A DNA stretch of 41,322 bases from Novosphingobium sp. (lineage in GTDB: Bacteria > Pseudomonadota > Alphaproteobacteria > Sphingomonadales > Sphingomonadaceae): the NCBI GenBank assembly GCA_020848655.1, contig JADLHU010000036.1, forward strand, positions 1 through 41,322. Reading direction: 5' to 3'. The position numbers and the translations under genes are program-made. Numbering within the stretch: the stretch's first letter is position 1; the number at the start of each line of letters is the position of its first letter. Below, in pieces: positions 26,106 through 34,179 of the stretch. The notes beneath the pieces were generated by a model. The model saw only the letters and a program-made list of their open reading frames with translations. It had not been told where the DNA came from and did not search any database.

Positions 26106-26456
26106 ATGTTTGTCGAGGAACGGATATATACCCTCAAGCCCGGCTGCCTGCCTGCTTACTTCGCGCTTTACGAAGCCAAGGGGATGAGGCCGCAGGCACG
26201 CTACCTCACGGCCATGCTGGGCTACTACGCCAGCGAGATCGGCGACCTGAACGAGGTGGTGCACCTGTGGGGGCATGACAGCCTCGATGCACGCGAAGCC
26301 AACCGCGCGCGGATGCGGGCCGACCCTGACTTCAAGGCCTATTGGCAAGAGGTGCAGGGTATGATCGTGAAGCAACGGAGCCGGATCATGAAACCGGCTC
26401 CGTTCTTCACCGAGAGGCTGGCGCGGATGGCGGAACTTGCCCGGTCCGCGCCCTGA
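26106..26456 (+). CDS. NIPSNAP-family protein
   Basis: This 116-residue protein has the NIPSNAP ferredoxin-like dimeric barrel pattern: EERIYTLKPGCLPAYFALYE at the start, GDLNEVVHLWGHDSLDAR in the middle, and a C-terminal MKPAPF. Members often sit in catabolic operons, but their biochemical role is mostly unknown. It is the second gene of the Rieske (2) operon. Its stop codon lies in the first copy of a 17-base tandem duplication shared with the end of the convergent amidase gene. Confidence 0.8.
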   Translation: MFVEERIYTLKPGCLPAYFALYEAKGMRPQARYLTAMLGYYASEIGDLNEVVHLWGHDSLDAREANRARMRADPDFKAYWQEVQGMIVKQRSRIMKPAPFFTERLARMAELARSAP

Positions 26457-26484
26457 TCCTTAGTTTGCCCTGATCCCTAGTTGG
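26451..26484. repeat. 17-base tandem duplication at a convergent gene junction
   Basis: Two head-to-tail copies (26451-26467 and 26468-26484) match at 15 of 17 bases. The first contains the NIPSNAP stop codon and the second contains the amidase stop codon on the other strand. Confidence 0.8.
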
Positions 26485-27916
26485 CGGCGTGAACCGGCGC
26501 GCGGCGATCCGCCCAGGGCCGGGCTGTTTCAAGTTGGGTCGCCAACTGGAGCAGGCGCAATTCGTGGCCCTGCGGCGCGACGAAGTGGGAGCCGATCGGC
26601 AAGCCGTCCGCGCTCCATCCCAGCGGCAGCGACAGGCCCGGAATGCCGGCGATGTTCACCGTCGACAAGAACGGGCAATGTTCGCACATGCCAACGAACC
26701 ATTCGAAGAAGGTGTCGGTCGGGATCTTGCCGATGCGCCCCAGTTCGAACGGGGCCATCCGGCCTGCCGGGGTCAGCATCACATCGTATTGCGTGAACAG
26801 CCGGCCATAGGCGCGGGCAACCGAATTCATCTGCGCCAGCGCCCCTATGAAATCGGTGCCGCTTACGCTCGCCGTATCGCGCCAGGCGGCATAGACGTGC
26901 GGTTCAAGCGTATCGAGGCCGATGGGGCGGCCGGTCATCCGCGACAGCATCTCGACACCCGCGCGCAGGTCGGTCGACCAGATCGTCGCGAAGGCGCGCA
27001 GCATCGCCTCGTGGTCGAACTCCAGCCTGGCTTCCTCGACGATGTGACCCATGTCCTCACACAGCTTCGCGGTGTCGTGGATCGCGGTGATCACCTCAGG
27101 CTCCAGCGTGGTCGGCGGGAAGCGCGGATCGAGATCGAGCGCGATGCGCAGGCGCCCCGGCGCGCGCCGGGATTGCTCCAGATAGGAACCGTCAAGGCGC
27201 GGGGTATAGCACCATGCGCCCGCATCGGGGCCGGCAGTCGCGTCGAGCATCGCTGCGGTATCGCGGACGCTGCGTGAAACGATATGTTCACAGGCCAGCC
27301 CGTGCAGCGCCAGCGCAGAGTCCGGCCCGACCGGATTGAGGTTGCGGCTGGGCTTGAGGCCGACAAGGCCGCAACAGGCCGCCGGCCAGCGGATCGAGCC
27401 GCCCGCATCGTTGGCGTGGGCGATCGGCACCATGCCCGATGCCACCGCCGCCGCCGCGCCGCCGGACGAGCCGCCTGACGTGCGCTCAAGGTTCCAGGGG
27501 TTGCGCGTCGGGCCATGGAGAACGGGTTCGGTCGTGCAACTCGATCCGAATTCGGGAATGTTGCTGCGCCCCAGCACGGTCACGCCGGCGGCGCGAAAGC
27601 GGTTCACCAGTTCGGAGGCAAATGGCGGGGCCTGCATGCCTTTCGTCAGCCGGCTGCCCAGTTCGCAAAGGCCGCCCGCATCGTGCGAACCGATGTCCTT
27701 GATCAGGAACGGCACGCCTGCGAAGGGCGCATCCTTGGCCGGCGCGGCCTTTGCCGGCGCATCGGCATAGCTTTCGATGACGGCGTTCACCTGCGGGTTG
27801 ACCCGCGCGATCGCCTCAAGCCCTGTTTGCGCCAGTTCGGCGGCGGAAACTTCGCCGCGCTGGACCAGGTCGGCCAGGCCCAGGCCATCGAAGCGGGTGT
27901 AGTCCTTAAGATCCAT
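26477..27916 (-). CDS. Amidase-signature hydrolase, NylA-like
   Basis: This 479-residue protein starts at ATG 27916, with GGGAGC 9 bases upstream. The amidase-signature triad is K73 (FLIKD), cis-serine S150 (GGSSGG) and nucleophile S174 (NDAGGSIR), almost the numbering I recall for 6-aminohexanoate-cyclic-dimer hydrolase NylA (K72, S150, S174). Shared blocks include TTEP, TRNPWNL and GLVGLKPSR. It hydrolyses a linear or cyclic amide in the cytosol. It lies 22 bases after the FAD oxidoreductase gene, as the second member of a leftward pair. Glutamyl-tRNA amidotransferase is unlikely because the GatA-type partners are absent. Confidence 0.85.
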   Translation of the reverse strand: MDLKDYTRFDGLGLADLVQRGEVSAAELAQTGLEAIARVNPQVNAVIESYADAPAKAAPAKDAPFAGVPFLIKDIGSHDAGGLCELGSRLTKGMQAPPFASELVNRFRAAGVTVLGRSNIPEFGSSCTTEPVLHGPTRNPWNLERTSGGSSGGAAAAVASGMVPIAHANDAGGSIRWPAACCGLVGLKPSRNLNPVGPDSALALHGLACEHIVSRSVRDTAAMLDATAGPDAGAWCYTPRLDGSYLEQSRRAPGRLRIALDLDPRFPPTTLEPEVITAIHDTAKLCEDMGHIVEEARLEFDHEAMLRAFATIWSTDLRAGVEMLSRMTGRPIGLDTLEPHVYAAWRDTASVSGTDFIGALAQMNSVARAYGRLFTQYDVMLTPAGRMAPFELGRIGKIPTDTFFEWFVGMCEHCPFLSTVNIAGIPGLSLPLGWSADGLPIGSHFVAPQGHELRLLQLATQLETARPWADRRAPVHAAN

Positions 27917-27938
27917 AAAGGCGTGCTCCCAGGCGAGT

Positions 27939-29369
27939 TTACATGCGGAACTGGATCGGCGATCCATCGGAAAAGCGTTCGAGGCGATAGGGCGCCAGGT
28001 CGAATTGCGGGGCCGTCCCGGTGACGAGATCGGCCAGAGCCTCGCCCGCAGCCGGACCCATCGTCAGGCCGTAGTAGAAGCCGGCGCCAACAAACAGGCC
28101 CGGCACGGCATCGACGGGCGAGATGACCGGCATGTTATCGGGCGTGGTCATCAACGATCCGGCCCAACTCTCGACGATGGGCGCGCCTGCCAGGAACGGA
28201 AAGGCGCGGGGGGCGTGGCGCAGGACATGGTCGAGGTCGCTCTGCCTGATCTCGGGCATCAGGATGCGGTGCGCCTCGAACGGCGAAGGCCGATCGAGTG
28301 CCCACGCCCGTGGCATCCGGGCAAATGTCTGGAAGGTATCGAGGCTGAACGCCGTGGAGACTTCATTCCACATCGCCCTCATCGCGGGACGCAACCGCAG
28401 CAGGTTGGCCAGCACATCCAGTGTGATGGGCACCGTGCCCTTTCCGTTGCACAGGTCATAGCCGCCCAGATGATTGCGGCGCATGACGATGCCGTGTTCG
28501 GCGCTGATCAGCGCGGTGTCCGGCCCCGGCACCGGTCCCAGCCGCAGCACCGATCCGAACGCCATGAACTGCGGCAGATCCAGGCCAAGGCTGCGGGCCA
28601 TGAGCGAGGACCACACACCGCCTGCCAGAACCACGGCGCCGCAGCGCACCGTGCCGCGTTCCGTCACGACAGCGGTGATCCTGCCGCCCGTGCGTTCAAA
28701 GCCGCGCGCCGCGCAGGATTGCAGGATGATGCCGCCGCGCTTGCGCAGCGCATCGGCCATGGCCGGCACCGCCAATTGCGGCTCGGCCACGCCGTCTCCC
28801 GGCTGGTGCAGCACCCCGGCAACGCTTGACCCGCCGTCCGGCGTAAAGGCCGCCGCGCGGGCGCCGGTCAGCACCTGGGCATCGACGCCCGGCGCGCCTT
28901 GCACCGCGTCGAGCCAGCCGCGCGCGCCTTCGACGTCCGCCGCGTTCGGCAGGAGCGTGGCAAGGCCGCAGCGCCGGTAACCGGTCGGCGCTCCGACTCG
29001 TTCGTCCATGCCGGCCCACAAATGCTTGGCCCGCGCGATGATCGGCATCTTGATCGGATCGAGGAACAGCCCGTCGACATAGCCCAGCGAGCGCCCGGAA
29101 GCCTCGCCCGCGATGACGCCCTTTTCGCACAATGCGACGCTTTGCCCACGTTCGGCCAGCGTCAGGGCCGCCATCATGCCGATGATGCCGCCACCGATGA
29201 CGACCGTATCGACCTGTGGGGGCAGGGCGGGATCGCTTTGCACGCTTCGCGCCCGCCCGACTCCGGGCCGGACCAGGGCGCCGCCGCTCCGGCTGGCCAG
29301 ATAGCCCGCCCCCGCGGCCAGCGCAGTCCCCGCGATACCTGCGCCGATCAACATCTTGCGCTTGCTCAT
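27939..29369 (-). CDS. FAD-dependent amine oxidase-like protein with N-terminal membrane anchor
   Basis: This 476-residue paralog of the protein encoded at 16768-18132 shares GEASGRSLGY, TTPDNMPVISPV and the C-terminal APYRLERFSDGSP. Its FAD loop GGGIIGMMAAL begins only near residue 58. In front stands MSKRK, then a small hydrophobic stretch LIGAGIAGTALAAGAGYLA, then a linker. This looks like an uncleaved membrane anchor or an export signal without a twin arginine. A start later than 29369 would remove the anchor, but I see no ribosome site there. It probably oxidises an amine. It is first in a pair with the NylA-like amidase and divergent from a Rieske operon. Confidence 0.8.
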   Translation of the reverse strand: MSKRKMLIGAGIAGTALAAGAGYLASRSGGALVRPGVGRARSVQSDPALPPQVDTVVIGGGIIGMMAALTLAERGQSVALCEKGVIAGEASGRSLGYVDGLFLDPIKMPIIARAKHLWAGMDERVGAPTGYRRCGLATLLPNAADVEGARGWLDAVQGAPGVDAQVLTGARAAAFTPDGGSSVAGVLHQPGDGVAEPQLAVPAMADALRKRGGIILQSCAARGFERTGGRITAVVTERGTVRCGAVVLAGGVWSSLMARSLGLDLPQFMAFGSVLRLGPVPGPDTALISAEHGIVMRRNHLGGYDLCNGKGTVPITLDVLANLLRLRPAMRAMWNEVSTAFSLDTFQTFARMPRAWALDRPSPFEAHRILMPEIRQSDLDHVLRHAPRAFPFLAGAPIVESWAGSLMTTPDNMPVISPVDAVPGLFVGAGFYYGLTMGPAAGEALADLVTGTAPQFDLAPYRLERFSDGSPIQFRM

Positions 29370-29507
29370 GGCCGTCACCACTGCCTCCGATCCGGCCGTT
29401 TCCGACCTCGCGTTGCGAAGCTGCCGCAACTTCGGCCAGATCGATAAGGACAAATCGCAAGGCTGTGCATCATCGCGCAATGTGACTCCGCAGCGGGGGG
29501 CGAAGAC

Positions 29508-29525
29508 GTCATGCTTTAAGGGTAT
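29508..29525 (+). promoter_or_regulatory. Island motif, copy 6 (GTCA-N6-AAGGGTAT)
   Basis: GTCA, six bases, AAGGGTAT, ending 55 bases before the Rieske start at 29581. It also lies in the only promoter region available to the divergent FAD oxidoreductase/amidase pair, so it may serve both. Confidence 0.6.
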
Positions 29526-29580
29526 CGCTTGCCCCACACCGGCGCGGCATGACATCGCCAAAGTTGCAGTAGGATACGAC

Positions 29581-30732
29581 ATGACGGATCACTTTCCCCT
29601 AACGTCCGCCGAAATTGACGCGGTACGCCGGCCCTTGAACCGCGCATCGCTGCTGCCCACGCGTGTCTACAGCGATCCCGATATCTTCAAGCTGGAGCGC
29701 GAGCGGCTGTTCCCCTCGGGCTGGATGGTGGTGTGCCATGTCAGCGATCTGGCGGAACCGGGCCGCTACGTGACGCGCCATCTGCTGGGCGAACCGGTGA
29801 TGGCGGTGCGCGACCGCGATGGACAGATCCGCGTCCTGTCGAACGTCTGCCGCCATCGCAACACCACGCTGCTGAGCGGCGAGGGCACTTGCAAGGGCAA
29901 TCGCATGATCTGCCCCTATCATGGCTGGACCTACGGGCTGGACGGCAAGTTGCTGGCGGCCCCGTTCATGGACGAAGCCGAAAACTTCGTGCGCCGCGAC
30001 ATCAAGCTGCCCGAGCTGCGCCATGACCTGTGGCACGGCTTCGTCTTCGTCAATCTGGACGGCCAGGCCGCCCCCCTGGCCGAGGCGCTTGCCGACCTGG
30101 AGCCGCACGTCGCGCCCTATCGCTTCGAGGATATGGAGCGCGTCGAACTCAAGCGCACGCGGGCGCCGTGGAACTGGAAGGTCAGTCTCGAGAATTTCTC
30201 CGAGGCCTATCACCAGCCCTGGGTCCACCCGATTTCGGCGGAAAAGGAATTCCCCGCCGATAAGGTCGACTATCGCGATACGAACAATGCCTACAGCCTG
30301 TTCCTGCTGCACCATGCTTCGGGCGGCGCGTTCGAGCTGATGACCGACCCGGTGGCGGGGCTTCCCGAAGAATTCCTGCGCATCGTCACCGTGTTCAACA
30401 TCTATCCCTACTTCCACTGCCTGACCGACCCGTCGATTCCGTTGCTGCTGGACTTCAACATCTTCAGCGAAACCGATCATGAAATGGTGTGGTCGATCCT
30501 GCTGCCGGCCGGCAGCAAGGCGCGCCCGGATCTGGACCAGTTGGTGGCCGGGTTCCTCGGGTTCATCGCGCCGATCATGGCGGAGGACGTCGACGTGTGC
30601 ACCGGCATCGCCATGGGCGTGCAATCCAAATTCGCCACGGCCGGGCGGCTGTCGCACATGGAGCGCGCGGTTCATCAGTTCCACAACTGGTGGCTGGACG
30701 CGATGCAGGCGCCTGCGACGGGAGGCCAGTGA
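29581..30732 (+). CDS. Rieske ring-hydroxylating oxygenase alpha subunit
   Basis: This 383-residue protein starts at ATG 29581, with AGGA 6 bases upstream. It differs from the VanA-like proteins of this window and resembles dioxygenase-type alpha subunits. Rieske ligands are in CRHRNTTL and CPYHGWTY, and the mononuclear iron site is in LENFSEAYHQPWVH. It heads a three-gene operon with an NTF2-like protein and a short-chain dehydrogenase, each joined by a TGATG overlap. That order matches oxygenase alpha, beta-like subunit and cis-dihydrodiol dehydrogenase. Quaternary-amine monooxygenases are a second possibility for this alpha type. Confidence 0.87.
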   Translation: MTDHFPLTSAEIDAVRRPLNRASLLPTRVYSDPDIFKLERERLFPSGWMVVCHVSDLAEPGRYVTRHLLGEPVMAVRDRDGQIRVLSNVCRHRNTTLLSGEGTCKGNRMICPYHGWTYGLDGKLLAAPFMDEAENFVRRDIKLPELRHDLWHGFVFVNLDGQAAPLAEALADLEPHVAPYRFEDMERVELKRTRAPWNWKVSLENFSEAYHQPWVHPISAEKEFPADKVDYRDTNNAYSLFLLHHASGGAFELMTDPVAGLPEEFLRIVTVFNIYPYFHCLTDPSIPLLLDFNIFSETDHEMVWSILLPAGSKARPDLDQLVAGFLGFIAPIMAEDVDVCTGIAMGVQSKFATAGRLSHMERAVHQFHNWWLDAMQAPATGGQ

Positions 30733-31139
30733 TGAGCGACGAATCTTCGATGACGTTGACCGCAAAGGCCATCGCCGAGCGATCGCGCTTTTTCGAGGCC
30801 GCCTATCGCAGCGGCGACGCGCAGGCGCTGGTCGAGGGCTATTTCGCTGACGACAGCCATTTACCGCTCGCCTCGCCGCCCGGCGGCCAGCAGCCGGTGC
30901 GCGGGCGCGCGGCGCTGATCGCGATGTTCGCGGGCATGATCCCCGACATGCCGGGCATCCTGCTCGAGACGGTCGAGCTGATCGCCTCGGACGCGGTGGC
31001 GATGGAAATCGGCCGCGCGCATCTGACCGATCGCGACGGTGTCGTCCACGTCGGGCGCTATGCGGTGGGCTGGGTGCTGACCGCGCAAGGCTGGCGCGCC
31101 AAGGCGGACTTCTTTGCCACGGACGGTTGGGCGGACTGA
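30732..31139 (+). CDS. NTF2/SnoaL-like protein, possible small Rieske beta subunit
   Basis: This 135-residue alpha+beta cone-fold protein reads as an N-terminal helix (ERSRFFEAAYRSGDAQALVEGYF), the segment PVRGRAALIAMFAG, then strands ending VGWVLTAQGWRAKADFF. Beta subunits of ring-hydroxylating dioxygenases share the NTF2 fold but are usually 160-190 residues. The position directly after an alpha subunit, with overlapping stop and start and its own GGAGG, makes a reduced beta subunit or an accessory isomerase likely. Sequence alone cannot choose. Confidence 0.65.
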   Translation: MSDESSMTLTAKAIAERSRFFEAAYRSGDAQALVEGYFADDSHLPLASPPGGQQPVRGRAALIAMFAGMIPDMPGILLETVELIASDAVAMEIGRAHLTDRDGVVHVGRYAVGWVLTAQGWRAKADFFATDGWAD

Positions 31140-31885
31140 TGCAGGACCTGGACGGAAAGGTCGCCGTCGTCATCGGCGGCAGCGGCGGCATCGGGGCGGC
31201 GTCGGCGCGCATGCTGGCGGCGCAAGGGGCCGGCGTGGCGATTGGCTATAACAGCAATCATGCGCGCGCCGCAGCGGTCATGGCGGAACTGCCCGGCAGC
31301 GGGCATTCGACGTTCGCCATCCAGGTGGATGACAGCGCGTCGGTTGCCGCCGCCGCCACGCAAGTCCTGGCAAGCCATGGCCGCGTCGATGTCCTGGTCA
31401 ATTCGGCGGGGACGACCAAGCCCGTTCCCCACGGCGATCTTGACGGGCTTCCCGACGACCTGATCGACCGGGTGTTGATCGCCAACGTGCGCGGGCCGTT
31501 TTCGGCGATCCGTGCCTTCGCGCCGGCGCTGAAAGCGACGGGCGATGGGGTGATCGTCAACATTTCGTCGATTTCCGGGTTCACCGGTTCGGGCAGCAGC
31601 GTGGCCTATTGCGCTTCGAAGGGCGCGCTCGATACGATGACGCTGTCGCTGGCGCGCGCGCTCGGACCGGAAATTCGCGTGCTGTGCGTTTCGCCCGGCG
31701 CGGTGGCGACCGATTTCCTGCCAGGGCGCGGGCGCGAACAGCTTGAAAAGATCGCACAGGCAACGCCGCTGAAGCGCGTGGTCGAACCGGAGGACGTCGC
31801 GCGGGCGGTGCTGGCCTGCGTCACCCACCTTCGCGCGACGACAGGGGCGCGCATCGTCGTCGATGGCGGGCGCTTCCTCGTTTAG
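31139..31885 (+). CDS. Short-chain dehydrogenase/reductase
   Basis: This 248-residue classical SDR has the nucleotide loop GGSGGIG near residue 15, the NSAG motif, the active-site serine in NISSISG, Y157 and K161 in YCASK, and a C-terminal VDGGRFLV. The ATG at 31139 overlaps the stop of the NTF2-like gene. In this operon it may be a cis-dihydrodiol or alcohol dehydrogenase acting on the Rieske product. The first glycine loop lacks the usual TG start (IGGSGG), which is tolerated in the family. Confidence 0.85.
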   Translation: MQDLDGKVAVVIGGSGGIGAASARMLAAQGAGVAIGYNSNHARAAAVMAELPGSGHSTFAIQVDDSASVAAAATQVLASHGRVDVLVNSAGTTKPVPHGDLDGLPDDLIDRVLIANVRGPFSAIRAFAPALKATGDGVIVNISSISGFTGSGSSVAYCASKGALDTMTLSLARALGPEIRVLCVSPGAVATDFLPGRGREQLEKIAQATPLKRVVEPEDVARAVLACVTHLRATTGARIVVDGGRFLV

Positions 31886-31940
31886 CGCACTGGGCGGGGA
31901 AATCCGTGCGGCTGCAAAGGCGTTTCTCCCCTTGAAGTAT

Positions 31941-31952
31941 TTAACATGATAA
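31941..31952. promoter_or_regulatory. Palindrome TTAACATGATAA before hpaE
   Basis: This 12-base near-perfect palindrome in an A/T-rich pocket lies 79 bases before hpaE. Its exact reverse complement stands before the Rieske gene at 39723. It is a likely operator for HpaR (MarR family) or the AraC regulator. Confidence 0.6.
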
Positions 31953-32031
31953 TCTATTCGGGGCGCGGCGCAGGGTAATTTGCGCGCGCATCGGCCGAGC
32001 CGGACGGCGCGAATTTTGACGGAGCAAGCAA

Positions 32032-33534
32032 ATGGCAGGCAATCGGGCGCTGGCGCTGGGCGCCATCGAAAAATACAAGAACGCGCCGCTGGGCCACTTC
32101 GTGAACGGCGCGTCCTTGCCCGGCGAAGGCGCGGCGTTCGATGTGCTGGAACCGGGCACGGGCGAGGTTCTGGGCCAGGCATGCGATGCATCCGAAGCGC
32201 AGCTTGAAGCCGCTGTCGCGGCAGCGCGCACGGCCTTCCCGCAATGGTCGGCCACCCCGCCGGAAGAGCGGCGCAAGGTGCTGAACAAGGTTGCCGACCT
32301 GATCGTGGCGCGCGCCGATGAAATCGCGGCGGTCGAATGCCTCGATGCCGGCCAGTGCTGGCGCTTCATGTCCAAGGCGGCGATCCGGGGCGCGGAGAAC
32401 TTCCGCTTCTTCGCAGACCGTGCGCCTGCCGCCGCCGATGGCCAGGCGCTGCCGACGAGCGACCACCTGAACTACACCACGCGCAAGGCCATCGGCCCGG
32501 TGGCCGTGATCACGCCGTGGAACACGCCTTTCATGCTCTCGACGTGGAAGATCGCGCCCGCGCTTGCTGCCGGCTGCACCGTTGTCCACAAGCCGGCGGA
32601 ATGGTCGCCCTATTCGGCAAGGCTGCTGGTCGAGATCGCGCACGAAGCCGGGCTTCCCGCCGGCGTGTTCAATTCGGTCAACGGCCTGGGGGAAACCACC
32701 GGCAAGCGACTGACCGAGCATCCGGGCATCAAGGCCGTGGCGTTCGTCGGCGAATCCTCGACTGGCTCTGCGATCATGCGGCAAGGCGCCGCCACGCTGA
32801 AGCGGGTTCACTTCGAACTGGGCGGCAAGAACCCGGTGATCGTGTTCGACGATGCCGATCTTGAGGCGGCGCTCGATGCGGTCGTCTTCATGATCTATTC
32901 GCTGAACGGCCAGCGCTGCACATCATCATCGCGCGTGCTGATCCAGCGCGGCATCTATGATCAGTTCGTGGCCCGTATCGCCGAGCGGGTGAAGCATCTG
33001 AAGGTGGGCGATCCTTTCGATCCGGCCACCGAAGTCGGCCCGCTGATCCATCCGCGCCACTTCGCCAAGGTGGCGAGCTATATGGACATCGCGCTGGGCG
33101 AAGGCGCCACGATTGCCGCCGGCGGCGCGCCGGTGGACGGCGCCAAGGGCTTCTTCTTCCAGCCGACGCTGTTCGCCGGGGCGCAGCAGTCGATGCGCAT
33201 CGCGCAAGAGGAAATCTTCGGCCCGGTGCTCACGGCAATCCCGTTCGACGACGAAGCCGATGCCATCGCCAAGGCCAACGACGTGGAATATGGCCTGGCT
33301 GGCTATGTCTGGAGCCGCGACGTCCAGCGCGTCCTGCGCGTGGCCGATGCGCTCGACGTGGGCATGGTCTGGGTCAACAGCGAGAACGTGCGCCATCTGC
33401 CGACCCCGTTCGGCGGCACGAAATCGAGCGGGATCGGGCGCGACGGCGGCGACTGGAGCTTCGATTTCTACATGGAAACCAAGAACGTCGCGCTGGCTCG
33501 CGGAACGCACAAGACCCAGCGGCTGGGGGTCTGA
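32032..33534 (+). CDS. hpaE: 5-carboxymethyl-2-hydroxymuconate semialdehyde dehydrogenase
   Basis: This 500-residue aldehyde dehydrogenase oxidises the ring-cleavage semialdehyde of homoprotocatechuate to 5-carboxymethyl-2-hydroxymuconate. The catalytic cysteine is C296 in NGQRCTSSSR. The segments GPLIHPRH, IAQEEIFGPVLTAIPF and VNSENVRHLPTPFGG follow the HpaE pattern closely. GGAG stands 9 bases before the ATG. It is separated from the rest of the hpa cluster by the convergent hpaR gene and has its own palindromic operator, so it is a separate transcription unit. Confidence 0.9.
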   Translation: MAGNRALALGAIEKYKNAPLGHFVNGASLPGEGAAFDVLEPGTGEVLGQACDASEAQLEAAVAAARTAFPQWSATPPEERRKVLNKVADLIVARADEIAAVECLDAGQCWRFMSKAAIRGAENFRFFADRAPAAADGQALPTSDHLNYTTRKAIGPVAVITPWNTPFMLSTWKIAPALAAGCTVVHKPAEWSPYSARLLVEIAHEAGLPAGVFNSVNGLGETTGKRLTEHPGIKAVAFVGESSTGSAIMRQGAATLKRVHFELGGKNPVIVFDDADLEAALDAVVFMIYSLNGQRCTSSSRVLIQRGIYDQFVARIAERVKHLKVGDPFDPATEVGPLIHPRHFAKVASYMDIALGEGATIAAGGAPVDGAKGFFFQPTLFAGAQQSMRIAQEEIFGPVLTAIPFDDEADAIAKANDVEYGLAGYVWSRDVQRVLRVADALDVGMVWVNSENVRHLPTPFGGTKSSGIGRDGGDWSFDFYMETKNVALARGTHKTQRLGV

Positions 33535-33535
33535 T

Positions 33536-33559
33536 CGCAAGATGGGCCGGTTTCTTGCG
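33536..33559. terminator. Hairpin after hpaE
   Basis: CGCAAGA and TCTTGCG arms enclose a 10-base loop, immediately after the hpaE stop codon. There is no T tract. The rest of the 106-base gap to hpaR shows nothing recognisable. Confidence 0.35.
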
Positions 33560-33640
33560 CCACAGTTGCCGGATCGATGGCACGGGGGTCTGCCTCGAAC
33601 GCAAGACGGCCTGCATCGCCGCCTGATGACCAACGCTCGC

Positions 33641-34105
33641 TCAATCGTCGGGCTGGAAAGGGCGCAACGCCGCGCTCAGCGCCGCGGCTTCGCGCAGCAG
33701 GTTGTGCAGGCGTTCCTTGCCGAAGGCGTCTTCATATCCCCGCAGCAGCACCAGCGTCTCGACCGCGGTGTTGGCGACGAGATCGCGCCCGCCATCGGTG
33801 ATCGCGACCATGCGCCGCCGCGCGTCGGCAGGGTCGCTCGTGCGTTCGATCAGGCCGCGATCGGCAAGCTCCTTCAGGATGCGGGTAACGCTTGGCGGAT
33901 AAAGCAGCGCCGCATCGGCCACGCCCCCGGCATCGAGCGCGCCTTCATCGGCCAGCACGCGCAGCACGCGCCACTGCTGTTCGGTGACGTTGGCCTGCCG
34001 CAGGAGCGGCCGGATCGGCGCCATCACCGCTTCGCGCGCGGCCAGCAGGGTGCCCGCCAGCGAATGGGCATAGCGCGGAAGTTTTCGGGCGTGATTGCTA
34101 CTCAT
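33641..34105 (-). CDS. hpaR: MarR-family repressor of the homoprotocatechuate pathway
   Basis: This protein of about 154 residues has a MarR winged helix. The N-terminal block AAREAVMAPIRPLLRQANVTEQQWRVLRVL matches the start of the E. coli HpaR family closely, as I remember it, and LYPPSVTRILKELADRGLIERT is the DNA-recognition part. HpaR represses the meta-cleavage genes until 4-hydroxyphenylacetate or homoprotocatechuate binds. I prefer ATG 34105; a GTG at 34114 is possible. Divergent from hpaG1, with a degenerate palindrome over its start codon, it probably regulates itself. Confidence 0.85.
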   Translation of the reverse strand: MSSNHARKLPRYAHSLAGTLLAAREAVMAPIRPLLRQANVTEQQWRVLRVLADEGALDAGGVADAALLYPPSVTRILKELADRGLIERTSDPADARRRMVAITDGGRDLVANTAVETLVLLRGYEDAFGKERLHNLLREAAALSAALRPFQPDD

Positions 34106-34110
34106 GTGAA
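34099..34110. promoter_or_regulatory. Degenerate palindrome TACTCATGTGAA at the hpaR start
   Basis: It matches 9 of 12 bases of TTATCATGTTAA and covers the hpaR start codon in the hpaR/hpaG1 divergent region. It is a weaker candidate for the same operator. Confidence 0.3.
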
Positions 34111-34179
34111 ACACTTTGCATATGTTCGCGGGGCTGACAAACCCTGTCCGATCGTTCGCGCCACCTTGTGGGGACCAGC

